A stretch of DNA of 45,333 nt from CAYSLZ01 sp964468355. Lineage in GTDB: Bacteria > Patescibacteriota > Microgenomatia > UBA12405 > JAHJSD01. Below the pieces are notes generated by a model. It saw only the letters and a program-made list of their open reading frames with translations. It did no database searches and was not told the DNA's origin. The position numbers and the translations under genes were made by a program. Positions 30,639 to 38,556 of the stretch are shown in pieces. The stretch lies in assembly GCA_964468355.1 (NCBI GenBank), contig CAYXSV010000034.1, positions 1 through 45,333 on the forward strand. Reading direction: 5' to 3'. How positions within the stretch are numbered: position 1 is the first letter of the stretch; the number at the start of each line of letters is the position of its first letter.

Positions 30639-33347
30639 ATGTTAAATTTTATATCTAAATTATTTGACTATAACGAAAAGCAATTAAAGCGTTTAGGCGT
30701 TTTAGTGGAAGAAATTAATAAGTATGAAGAAGAAATCGAATCATTATCGGACTCTGAACTGAAATCAAGAACCAAACGTTTTAAAGAGCAGATAAAAAAG
30801 GGGACAGACCCGAAAGACTTAATCCCGGAAGCATTTGCGGTTGTTAGAGAAGCGGCAGTGAGAACAGTCGGTTTGCGTCCTTATGATGTTCAGATGATTG
30901 CCGCTATTTCTTTATGGGAAGGAAAAATTGCCGAGCAAAAAACCGGTGAAGGAAAAACTTTATCGGCAACTCCGGCTCTTTACTTACGGGCACTCGAAGG
31001 TAAAGGAGCGCATTTAGTTACTGTTAATGATTATCTTGCCCGGCGTGACTGCGGTTGGATGGCGCCGATATTTGATTTGCTTGGCTTATCAGTTGGTTGT
31101 ATTATTCCCGACCAATCATTTATATACGATGCGGATTTTTCTAAAAGTGCAGACGATGAGCGCTTAGTTCATTTGAAACCTACCGAAAGGAAAGAAGTTT
31201 ACCAGGCGGATATAACCTATGGAACAAACAATGAATTTGGCTTTGATTATTTAAGGGATAATATGGCGCAAAGCTTGGATGATGTTGTCCAACGAGAACA
31301 CTACTTTGCCATTGTTGACGAAATTGACTTCGCTTTAATTGACGAAGCCAGAACCCCGTTAATAATATCTTCTCCTGAACAAAAACCGACAGAAAAATAT
31401 TACCAATATGCAAGTTTAGCTCAGGAGCTTTTTCCGGAGACTGATTACATAGTTGACGAAAAAGCAAGGAGTGCAATGTTGACCGAATATGGTATTCGAA
31501 AAGTGGAACGAAAACTGAGTGTTAATAACCTTTATGAAGAGGATTTTGAAACAATTCATCAAATAGAAAATGCATTAAAAGCTAGAACCTTGTTTAAAAA
31601 GGATAAAGATTACGTGGTTAAAGATGATCAAGTAATTATTGTTGACGAATTTACCGGACGTCTAATGGAAGGAAGAAGATGGTCAGATGGTTTGCACCAG
31701 GCGGTTGAAGCTAAGGAAGGTGTACCGATTCAAAAAGAATCAAAAACATGGGCGACAATAACTTTTCAAAATTACTTTCGGAAATATAATGTTTTATCCG
31801 GTATGACCGGCACGGCTGAAACTGAAAAAGAAGAATTTAAAAATATTTACGGGCTGGAAGTTTTAGTTATTCCGACTAACGAACCGGTTATCCGTGAAGA
31901 TTATCCTGATCAAATTTATAAAACAAAAAGAGCAAAATTTACAGCAGTTGCTGCGGAAGTGGCGAAATGCTATCAACGTGGCCAACCGGTATTGGTCGGT
32001 ACAACTTCAATTGAAAAAAATGAAATGGTGAGTAATTATCTAAAAAAGAAAAATATACCCCACGAGATTTTAAATGCTAAACATCACCAAAAAGAAGCAA
32101 AAATTATTTCACAAGCAGGTAAGCCGAAAGCAGTAACCGTAGCTACGAATATGGCGGGAAGAGGAGTTGACATTGTTTTGGGCGGTGAACCTCCTAAGGA
32201 AATTCAAAATTTAAAATCCGAGATTCGAAATAAAGACCCAAAATATAAAAAATGGCAAGAAGAAAGAAGTAAAGTCTTGGAATTCGGGGGGTTATATGTT
32301 ATTGGAACAGAAAGACACGAGGCCCGTCGAATAGATAATCAGCTTCGGGGGCGTTCAGGCCGTCAAGGTGACCCGGGTGCATCTAAATTCTTTGTATCAC
32401 TTCAAGATGATTTAATGCGTGTTTTCGGCGGAGAAAGAATTTCTAATATGATGGAGCGTTTACAAATGCCGGAAGACGCACCGATTAGTCATCCGATGGT
32501 TACCAAAATGATTAAGCAAATACAGGTTAAAGTCGAGGGCTTTAATTTTGATATGCGTAAAAGCTTGGTTGAATTTGACGATATTGTTAATAAACAGAGG
32601 GAAATAATTTACAGCCGGAGAAGAGAAATACTTAAAGATTTTCAAAATCAACCAGAGCAACTTAAACGAAAAATAATGGATATTGCCCATCAGGAAATTA
32701 AAAATTTATGGAATATGAGTTTAGATCCGGAGTCAATGAAACCGGATTATAAGAAGTTAATTATCGGTTTTAATGAAATTATACCTATTGAGAATAAAGA
32801 TGAAAGAGAGAATATAGAAAATAAAATAAAAAAAATGAATGAAAAAAAAGCGATTAATTTTCTTAAAAAAACCTTTGATAAATATTATCAACAGAGAGAA
32901 GAGGTTTTAGGGCCGGATGCTTCAAGGCAAATTGAGAAGTCGGTTTTACTTTATACGTTGGATAATCTCTGGGTTGACCATTTAACTGCTTTGGATAATT
33001 TACAGGAAGGGGTTAGGTTGAGAGGATATGGACAGCGGGATCCTCTAGTTGAGTATCGTAAAGAAAGTTATCAAATGTTTCAGGATTTGTTGGCTAAAGT
33101 TGACCATCATGTTTCAAGACGGATAATGCGTGTTGATGTTGGAATAAAACCGACTTTAACCGGTCGTGTTAAGGAGGGCAGGGGCAAGTTTGTCAGCCCG
33201 GAAAGTCAAGGTTCACAGCCGGTTGAACAAAAAGGAAAAAAAATTGAGCCGATTACTTCAAACCAGCCGTCGCCCGGACGCAACGATCCATGTCCCTGCG
33301 GGTCTGGTGAAAAGTATAAAAAATGCTGCTACCCGAAATATGAGTAA
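30639..33347 (+). CDS. secA: Preprotein translocase ATPase SecA
   Basis: A 902-residue motor ATPase. Walker A is in KTGEGKT (101-107), Walker B in VDEIDFALIDEART, and helicase-like motifs include NMAGRGVDIVLGG and RIDNQLRGRSGRQGDPG. The C terminus has the SEC-C zinc finger RNDPCPCGSGEKYKKCC. I chose the ATG at 30639, not the in-frame TTG at 30591, since a TATAAT box (30603-30608) would place the transcript start downstream of that TTG. It drives Sec export, including the surface proteins encoded later. A short A-rich insert (EIQNLKSEIRN, encoded at about 32200-32235) interrupts the region before LEFGGLYVIGTERHE. The TAA stop is inside a nested repeat. Confidence 0.95.
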   Translation: MLNFISKLFDYNEKQLKRLGVLVEEINKYEEEIESLSDSELKSRTKRFKEQIKKGTDPKDLIPEAFAVVREAAVRTVGLRPYDVQMIAAISLWEGKIAEQKTGEGKTLSATPALYLRALEGKGAHLVTVNDYLARRDCGWMAPIFDLLGLSVGCIIPDQSFIYDADFSKSADDERLVHLKPTERKEVYQADITYGTNNEFGFDYLRDNMAQSLDDVVQREHYFAIVDEIDFALIDEARTPLIISSPEQKPTEKYYQYASLAQELFPETDYIVDEKARSAMLTEYGIRKVERKLSVNNLYEEDFETIHQIENALKARTLFKKDKDYVVKDDQVIIVDEFTGRLMEGRRWSDGLHQAVEAKEGVPIQKESKTWATITFQNYFRKYNVLSGMTGTAETEKEEFKNIYGLEVLVIPTNEPVIREDYPDQIYKTKRAKFTAVAAEVAKCYQRGQPVLVGTTSIEKNEMVSNYLKKKNIPHEILNAKHHQKEAKIISQAGKPKAVTVATNMAGRGVDIVLGGEPPKEIQNLKSEIRNKDPKYKKWQEERSKVLEFGGLYVIGTERHEARRIDNQLRGRSGRQGDPGASKFFVSLQDDLMRVFGGERISNMMERLQMPEDAPISHPMVTKMIKQIQVKVEGFNFDMRKSLVEFDDIVNKQREIIYSRRREILKDFQNQPEQLKRKIMDIAHQEIKNLWNMSLDPESMKPDYKKLIIGFNEIIPIENKDERENIENKIKKMNEKKAINFLKKTFDKYYQQREEVLGPDASRQIEKSVLLYTLDNLWVDHLTALDNLQEGVRLRGYGQRDPLVEYRKESYQMFQDLLAKVDHHVSRRIMRVDVGIKPTLTGRVKEGRGKFVSPESQGSQPVEQKGKKIEPITSNQPSPGRNDPCPCGSGEKYKKCCYPKYE

Positions 33348-33423
33348 CGCAAGCTAAAGTTTGTTAGTACGTTGTGGGGGTAAAACACGGTCACTTTCGT
33401 ATTAGCAGAGTTTACTCTGCGTT
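33346..33423. repeat. Nested inverted-repeat element, copy 2
   Basis: AACGCAAGCTAAAGTTTG and TATTAGCAGAGTTTACTCTGC face each other across a 33-nt spacer; same family as 20985-21050. The element overlaps the secA stop codon. A further half-arm (GGACTAAACTCCGCTAGTAC) follows at 33432-33451. Confidence 0.8.
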
Positions 33424-33480
33424 TATTACATGGACTAAACTCCGCTAGTACAAAAAATAACATATTTGGTACAATTAAGT

Positions 33481-33978
33481 ATGGGGAAAAAAGATAATGG
33501 CGTTAAAATGCCGAATTTATTTAGGGTAGCAGTATTTCTTTTGGTTTCTGCCGGTTTGGTTTGGTGGCTGTCCAGCCAAGTAGAAATTGGGTCCAGTCAG
33601 GACGTTAGCCAGGGTGAGGTAAAAGGTGAAGAAGCAACCTCGATAGATAATAACTTTAAAAATAATTTAGCTACAGAAAAAGAAATAATAAAAAAAATCA
33701 ATCAAGAATTGGAATTGGTTTTACCGGAAATTGTAAAAAAACAAGTTGACAAAATAAATCAGCGTTTTCATGAACAAGGTAGTGAGACAATTAAAAGCAC
33801 GGAAGAAATAATCAAAGAAACAAAATTGGCTGAAGAAATCGAAAAAATTATTTTACAAACCACTAATGAGATTGAGGGTTTTCCCGAAAAACAAAAAAAA
33901 GAAATTAAAAAAGAAGCAATCAAACAAGTTTGCGATGCGTTAATGGAGGAAATAGAAAAAAATGAAGATAAAAACTAA
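33481..33978 (+). CDS. Hypothetical single-pass membrane protein
   Basis: A 165-residue protein I do not recognise. One transmembrane helix (FRVAVFLLVSAGLVWWL, about residues 14-30) is followed by a highly charged helical region, probably a coiled coil, with repeated Glu/Lys heptads from residue 65 to the end. The ATG at 33481 is preferred over an upstream TTG, because TACAAT (33470-33475) ends 5 nt before it. Its stop overlaps the prfB start by 17 nt. Located between secA and prfB, it may be translationally coupled to prfB. Confidence 0.65.
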   Translation: MGKKDNGVKMPNLFRVAVFLLVSAGLVWWLSSQVEIGSSQDVSQGEVKGEEATSIDNNFKNNLATEKEIIKKINQELELVLPEIVKKQVDKINQRFHEQGSETIKSTEEIIKETKLAEEIEKIILQTTNEIEGFPEKQKKEIKKEAIKQVCDALMEEIEKNEDKN

Positions 33979-35059
33979 ACTGGAAAATCTAAAAAAAAGA
34001 TTTAATCAAATTAAATCTCAGTTAGATTTAAATGAGCTGAAAAAAGAACTTGACCGTCTCTATAAGGAGAGCAGACATCCCGATTTGTGGGATGATGCTC
34101 AGTATGGTCAAAAAGTGATGAGCCAATTGGGAGAAGTCGAAAAAGAAACTAGTCAACTTGAAAAAATTGATTCAAAACTTAAAGAAATTGAGGAAATATT
34201 AAACTTAGCCGAAGAAGGTCAAGAAAAAAAAGAGATTGTTAAAGACTTGAAGAAAGATTTATTACTAGTAGAAAAAAGTATATCAGAAATGGAAATAAAA
34301 ACCTTTTTATCCGGAAAATATGATAAAAATAATGCTTTGCTTTCTATTCATGCCGGACAAGGGGGAACAGAGGCAATGGATTGGTCAGCAATGCTTCAGA
34401 GAATGTACATGAAATATTGTCAAAATAAAGATTGGCCAGTAAAGGTGGTTGATCTAATCCCTGGCGATGAAGCAGGAGTTAAGTCGGTTACCTTGCAAAT
34501 ATCAGCAAGATTTGCTTATGGCTATTTAAAAAGAGAAACCGGTGTTCATCGGTTAGTGAGAATATCACCTTTTAACGCTCAGAATTTAAGACAAACTTCG
34601 TTTGCAAAGGTTGAGGTATTACCGATTTTTGAAAATGATATAGATGTTGAAATAAATCCGGACGAATTGGAGATGGAAACTTTCCGCTCAGGTGGACATG
34701 GTGGACAAAATGTAAATAAGGTTGAAACTGCGGTTCGGCTGAAACATTTACCAACCGGAATAACCGTTTCCTGTCAAGCGGAAAGGTCACAGGTTAAAAA
34801 TAAGCAAATTGCGATGCAAATTCTAAAAGCAAAGATATGGGAGGTAAAAGAAGCTGAAAGGAAAGCGGAAAGACGCCGGTTAAAAGGTAAAAATCCAGTA
34901 CCTACTTGGGGTGAACAAATTAGGTCCTACGTTCTTCATCCTTATCAGCTGGTAAAGGATACACGGACAGAGTATGAAACCGGTAATGCGCAATCAGTTT
35001 TAGACGGTGAATTGGAAGGTTTTATTCAAGCGGAATTAAAGCAGTTGCAAAATACCTAG
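33962..35059 (+). CDS. prfB: Peptide chain release factor 2
   Basis: A 365-residue class I release factor. It has the SPF stop-reading motif (202-204), marking RF2 (UAA/UGA), and GGQ at 247-249 for peptidyl-tRNA hydrolysis. The N-terminal coiled region is intact. There is no programmed +1 frameshift site of the CTTTGA kind near the start, unlike E. coli prfB. RF2 fits with the UGA stops used in this genome. The gene sits in a secA-prfB-ftsE-ftsX order. Confidence 0.95.
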   Translation: MKIKTKLENLKKRFNQIKSQLDLNELKKELDRLYKESRHPDLWDDAQYGQKVMSQLGEVEKETSQLEKIDSKLKEIEEILNLAEEGQEKKEIVKDLKKDLLLVEKSISEMEIKTFLSGKYDKNNALLSIHAGQGGTEAMDWSAMLQRMYMKYCQNKDWPVKVVDLIPGDEAGVKSVTLQISARFAYGYLKRETGVHRLVRISPFNAQNLRQTSFAKVEVLPIFENDIDVEINPDELEMETFRSGGHGGQNVNKVETAVRLKHLPTGITVSCQAERSQVKNKQIAMQILKAKIWEVKEAERKAERRRLKGKNPVPTWGEQIRSYVLHPYQLVKDTRTEYETGNAQSVLDGELEGFIQAELKQLQNT

Positions 35060-35080
35060 TTCTGTTATAATGTAATTGTA

Positions 35081-35545
35081 ATGGATAACCAAAATGAAAT
35101 GGAGACACCGTTAAAAAAACTTGATTTTGGAGTAGATTTAATAGATTGGAAATTAATTGTCGGCGCTATTTTAATTATTCTTGCCGGAATAGGCAGTGGA
35201 TATGGAATTTCTACAATTAGGTCATCTTCTTCACAACCAATTTCGCAGGAAGAAATATCAATGGGCGGTAATGGTCAAAAGGTTAAGGTTGGCCAGACTT
35301 ACGGTAATAAAAATGATATCTTTACCGATGAAGCAACGGGTGTTTTAGAAAAAAATGATCAATCAGGAGAAGGAACTCATCTACTTTTAAGGGAAGGCGG
35401 TGAATCCCAGACAGCTTATTTAACTTCATCTTTGGTTAATTTGGATCTTTTTGTTGGCCGGAAAGTTAAAGTATGGGGGGAAACCTTTGCTGCTCAAAAG
35501 GTTGGCTGGCTGATGGACGTTGGAGCGGTAAAGGTTTTAGAATAA
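35081..35545 (+). CDS. Hypothetical membrane-anchored beta-rich protein
   Basis: A 154-residue protein with a charged cytoplasmic start, one helix (LIVGAILIILAGIGSGYGI, about residues 26-44), a Ser/Gln linker, and a small extracytoplasmic domain. That domain has alternating strands and GEGTHLLLREGGESQTAYLTSS, followed by VGRKVKVWGETFAAQK, reminiscent of an OB-like fold. No family can be named. TATAAT (35066-35071) lies 9 nt before the ATG, giving it its own promoter ahead of ftsE. The 3' end is 4 nt from ftsE. Confidence 0.65.
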   Translation: MDNQNEMETPLKKLDFGVDLIDWKLIVGAILIILAGIGSGYGISTIRSSSSQPISQEEISMGGNGQKVKVGQTYGNKNDIFTDEATGVLEKNDQSGEGTHLLLREGGESQTAYLTSSLVNLDLFVGRKVKVWGETFAAQKVGWLMDVGAVKVLE

Positions 35546-35549
35546 GCTG

Positions 35550-36233
35550 ATGAGGTTGAATTTTAAAGGGGTCACCAAAAGCTTCGGTCCGATTACAGCT
35601 ATTGAAGATATTACATTTAAAATTAAGCCAAAAGAATTTTTATTTATAACCGGACGTTCCGGTGCAGGAAAAAGTACAATATTAAAATTGATAAGGGGAG
35701 AGTACTTTGCTGATGAAGGTAAGGTTAAGGTGGATGATTTAACGTTGGATAAAAAAACCAACCGAAAAAAAATAATTAAACTGCGGCGAAAAATAGGTAT
35801 GGTTTATCAAGATTATCGGTTGCTAAACAGACAGACAGTTGGTGAAAATATACTAATAGCTTTGGATATTATTGGGGTGAAAAAAGAAAAAAGATCAAAG
35901 AAGCTTCATCAGGTTATTGAAAAGGTTGGGCTAGAAAATAGGTTGAATATGTTTCCTTCACAACTTTCGGGAGGAGAATTACAACGGGTTTGTTTGGCAC
36001 GGGCATTAATAAAAGAACCGGAACTATTAATGGCTGACGAGCCGACCGGAAATCTTGACCCGGAGACAAGTTGGGAAATAATGAATTTAATGAAAGAGAT
36101 AAATGAAAATTCAGGAACAACCGTTATAATGGCAACACATGATTTTGATATAGTTAACTCGTCAGGAAAAAGAGTTATTAAAATAGAAGGAGGAAAACTT
36201 GCCTATGATAAAGAAAAAGGACAATACGAATAA
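35550..36233 (+). CDS. ftsE: Cell division ATP-binding protein FtsE
   Basis: A 227-residue ABC ATPase. Walker A is GRSGAGKST (35-43), the signature is LSGGELQ (139-145), Walker B is LLMADE (157-162), and a typical GNLDPETSW follows. FtsE and FtsX form a divisome complex that does not transport but couples ATP use to activation of a coiled-coil murein hydrolase outside. That hydrolase is probably the M23 protein two genes downstream. It overlaps ftsX by about 29 nt. Confidence 0.93.
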   Translation: MRLNFKGVTKSFGPITAIEDITFKIKPKEFLFITGRSGAGKSTILKLIRGEYFADEGKVKVDDLTLDKKTNRKKIIKLRRKIGMVYQDYRLLNRQTVGENILIALDIIGVKKEKRSKKLHQVIEKVGLENRLNMFPSQLSGGELQRVCLARALIKEPELLMADEPTGNLDPETSWEIMNLMKEINENSGTTVIMATHDFDIVNSSGKRVIKIEGGKLAYDKEKGQYE

Positions 36234-37122
36234 AAAAATAAAAGGCGGCATTGGGCCTTTTCGCAGAATGTGGCAGCATATTAGAAGAGCTCCTTTTCAG
36301 AGCTTAGCCGCTGTTTTAGTTATGTGGTTGAATTATTTTATGACTAGTGCCTTGATTGTGCTGATTTTTGTATTTGGAATTTTATTAAATTATTTTGAAA
36401 CTAAACCTCAAGTAACTGCTTTTCTAAAGGATGATGTTACTTCTCGTCAAATTGAATCTTTACAAAAAGAAGTAAATGATACCGAAGGGATAAAAGAAGT
36501 TATTTTTGTGTCTAAAGAAGAAGCATTAGAAATTTATCGCGAGCAAAATAAAGATAATCCTTTACTTTTGGAAATGGTAAGCGCAGATATTCTTCCTGCT
36601 TCGCTGGAAATTTCTGCTGAAAACCCTGAATATCTCAACCGGATAGCTGAATTTTTGCAGACAAAAAGTGAACTGGTACAAGAAATAATTTATCAGAAGG
36701 AAATTGTTCAAAAGTTATCTTATTGGGTAAAAAATATCAGAAATGCCGGTTTGATTATGGTCGGTGTTTACGGGTTTGTTTCTTTAATAGTTGTAATGGT
36801 GATAATTGGAATGAAAATTGGAGCTCATCGTGACGAAATATCCGCTTTGAGGTCGATCGGAGCCGGTAATTTTTATATTCAGGCACCGTTCTTACTTGAA
36901 GGAATGTTTTATGGTTTAATTGGGGCTTTACTTGGCCAGTCGGTAGTTATTGCAGCGTTGTATTACTGGCGTGACCAAATATTATCCTTTTTCAGTCCAA
37001 TTTCAGTTTTACCGACTGATATAAATACGGTGGTTATTTATTCAGCCGGGCAATTATTAGTCGGTTTAATATTAGGTTTATTTGCTGCTGGGTTGGCAAG
37101 TAAACGATATATAAAAGGATGA
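36205..37122 (+). CDS. ftsX: Cell division protein FtsX
   Basis: A 305-residue permease-like protein with four membrane helices and a large extracytoplasmic loop between the first and second (residues about 60-170). That loop has the conserved VTAFLKDDVTSRQIESLQ start, and in other bacteria it binds the hydrolase partner. The start is unsure. The ATG at 36205 and a TTG at 36199 share the AAGGAGG Shine-Dalgarno (36187-36193), with 11-nt and 5-nt spacing. The gene overlaps ftsE and the M23 gene (4 nt, ATGA). Confidence 0.92.
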   Translation: MIKKKDNTNKKIKGGIGPFRRMWQHIRRAPFQSLAAVLVMWLNYFMTSALIVLIFVFGILLNYFETKPQVTAFLKDDVTSRQIESLQKEVNDTEGIKEVIFVSKEEALEIYREQNKDNPLLLEMVSADILPASLEISAENPEYLNRIAEFLQTKSELVQEIIYQKEIVQKLSYWVKNIRNAGLIMVGVYGFVSLIVVMVIIGMKIGAHRDEISALRSIGAGNFYIQAPFLLEGMFYGLIGALLGQSVVIAALYYWRDQILSFFSPISVLPTDINTVVIYSAGQLLVGLILGLFAAGLASKRYIKG

Positions 37123-38306
37123 AAAAAAAAATTCTTCTTATTTCGGTTTTAGTTTTATTTTTCAGTGTCGGGTTTAGGGTTTTTGCTAGTGATATCGAGG
37201 AGGACCTTTCTGAAATTGAAAAAAAAATAATTGAACTTCAAAATAAAATATCTCAGACACAGGAACAAAAACAAACACTCACTAATCAGATAAGCTACAT
37301 GAATTCACAAATTGAATTGACGACCTTGAAAATTAGTCAGACAATGAGCAGAATAAAACTTTTGGAAGCTCAGGTTGACGATTTGGGACGAAAAATAGAT
37401 ATTCTTAATGAATCGCTTGATAATGTTTCCGGTTTGTTTATTAACCGGGTGGTTGCTACCTACAAAGCCGGACAAATATCTTCGTTGGACTTACTTTTGT
37501 CGTCGGATAAATTTTCAGATTTTTACCGGCGTTGGTCATATTTTAAGGCGGCTCAGCTCAATGATCGTCAAATGTTATTAACGATGGAGCAGATGCGGTC
37601 GGATTACGACAAAAGAAAATTAGAAAAAGAAACTAAACAGCAAGAACTTGAAGCTTTAAAAGCTCAACTTGATACCCAAAAACAAAATCTAGCCGAACAA
37701 AAATATGATAAAGAATATTTGCTTGCAGTAACAAAAAACAATGAAAAAGAGTATCAACGTTTGTTAGCTGAAGCAAAAAGAGAATTAGCTGAAATCCAGC
37801 AGGCCGCTTTAGTAATGAAACGGACGGGTAAGTCAGTTAAAGTTAAAAAAGGAGAGTTTATTGGTGTTCAAGGTAATACCGGTTACTCAACCGGTGACCA
37901 TTTACATTTTGGTGTCTATAATTATGCCTCAATAGATGCGCTTGGAGACGGTTGGTATTATTCAAACTATGAAGATCCAATTAGTTATTTAGCCGGCCGT
38001 GAAGTAAATTGGAAATCAGGCTGTGGAGACGACGGTACAAAAAATATTGGCGGCGGCGGTTGGCCTTGGCCGATGAAAAATCTAAATTATATTTCCCAAG
38101 GGTATGGTTACACTTGTCATTCTAACGCACTTTACGGTGGTCGTCCTCACCCGGCAATTGATTTAGTTGGGCCGATAAATACCGGAATTTATGCCGTTGA
38201 CGAAGGCGATGCTTATTTTTGTAGAAATTGTTTGGGAGACGGCGGCAATGGTGTATTTGTGTTTCACTCCAATGGAAAAATGACCATGTACTGGCACGTC
38301 AAATAA
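37119..38306 (+). CDS. Coiled-coil M23 murein hydrolase with circularly permuted catalytic domain
   Basis: A 395-residue protein with a signal peptide (1-23) and a long PcsB/EnvC-like coiled coil (25-230). Its M23 (LytM) domain has its parts in reversed order. The usual C-terminal half comes first (KKGEFIGVQGNTGYSTGDHL, His261 and His263 in HLHFG). The usual N-terminal half follows, with HPAID (His344, Asp348, zinc ligands) and MYWH (His393). The protein ends two residues after His393. All five active-site residues are present, only permuted. It is translationally coupled to ftsX. It should be the amidase or endopeptidase activated by FtsEX at division. Confidence 0.85.
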   Translation: MKKKILLISVLVLFFSVGFRVFASDIEEDLSEIEKKIIELQNKISQTQEQKQTLTNQISYMNSQIELTTLKISQTMSRIKLLEAQVDDLGRKIDILNESLDNVSGLFINRVVATYKAGQISSLDLLLSSDKFSDFYRRWSYFKAAQLNDRQMLLTMEQMRSDYDKRKLEKETKQQELEALKAQLDTQKQNLAEQKYDKEYLLAVTKNNEKEYQRLLAEAKRELAEIQQAALVMKRTGKSVKVKKGEFIGVQGNTGYSTGDHLHFGVYNYASIDALGDGWYYSNYEDPISYLAGREVNWKSGCGDDGTKNIGGGGWPWPMKNLNYISQGYGYTCHSNALYGGRPHPAIDLVGPINTGIYAVDEGDAYFCRNCLGDGGNGVFVFHSNGKMTMYWHVK

Positions 38307-38337
38307 CTCTTGGCCATTCAATTTTCTATCCTAACTT

Positions 38338-38395
38338 TAACGACCCGCTTCGCCGAATCGAGGCGAGCCCGCTTCGACGCGAGGCGAGTCGTAGC
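38338..38395. repeat. GC-rich inverted-repeat block
   Basis: The block reads CGACCCGCTTCGCC, then CGAGGCGAGCCCGCTTCGACG, ending CGAGGCGAGTCG. CGACCCGCTTCG can pair with CGAGGCGAGTCG (two mismatches). It shares the GAGGCGAGTCG-type module with the hairpin at 12959-12999. No gene is seen in 38307-38556 beyond this, the palindrome and the promoter. Confidence 0.65.
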
Positions 38396-38450
38396 ATTAA
38401 GTAGACAATTAGTACGCTTCTGGATCTAGTTTATAAAAAGTTTAGTTCAA

Positions 38451-38478
38451 TTATTATACGACGATCGTCGTATAATAA
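38451..38478. promoter_or_regulatory. 28-bp perfect palindrome, operator-like
   Basis: A 28-nt perfect palindrome centred on 38464/38465 with half-site TTATTATACGACGA. It lies 41 nt before the -35 of the surface-protein promoter. No T-run or loop follows, so it is not a terminator; it suits a dimeric DNA-binding protein. Confidence 0.7.
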
Positions 38479-38518
38479 CGGAGAAATAATTAATTATGTA
38501 CCCGGATAAAACACGTTC

Positions 38519-38548
38519 TTGCATTGGTAAATATTTAACTGCTATGAT
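38519..38548 (+). promoter_or_regulatory. Promoter of the first lamin-tail surface gene
   Basis: TTGCAT (38519-38524), an 18-nt spacer and TATGAT (38543-38548), 8 nt before the ATG at 38557. Confidence 0.6.
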
Positions 38549-38556
38549 GGTTGTTA

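Noticed and set aside
33962..34060. Programmed frameshift in prfB
   Set aside because: The frame is open from the ATG and there is no CTTTGA-type slip site near the start.
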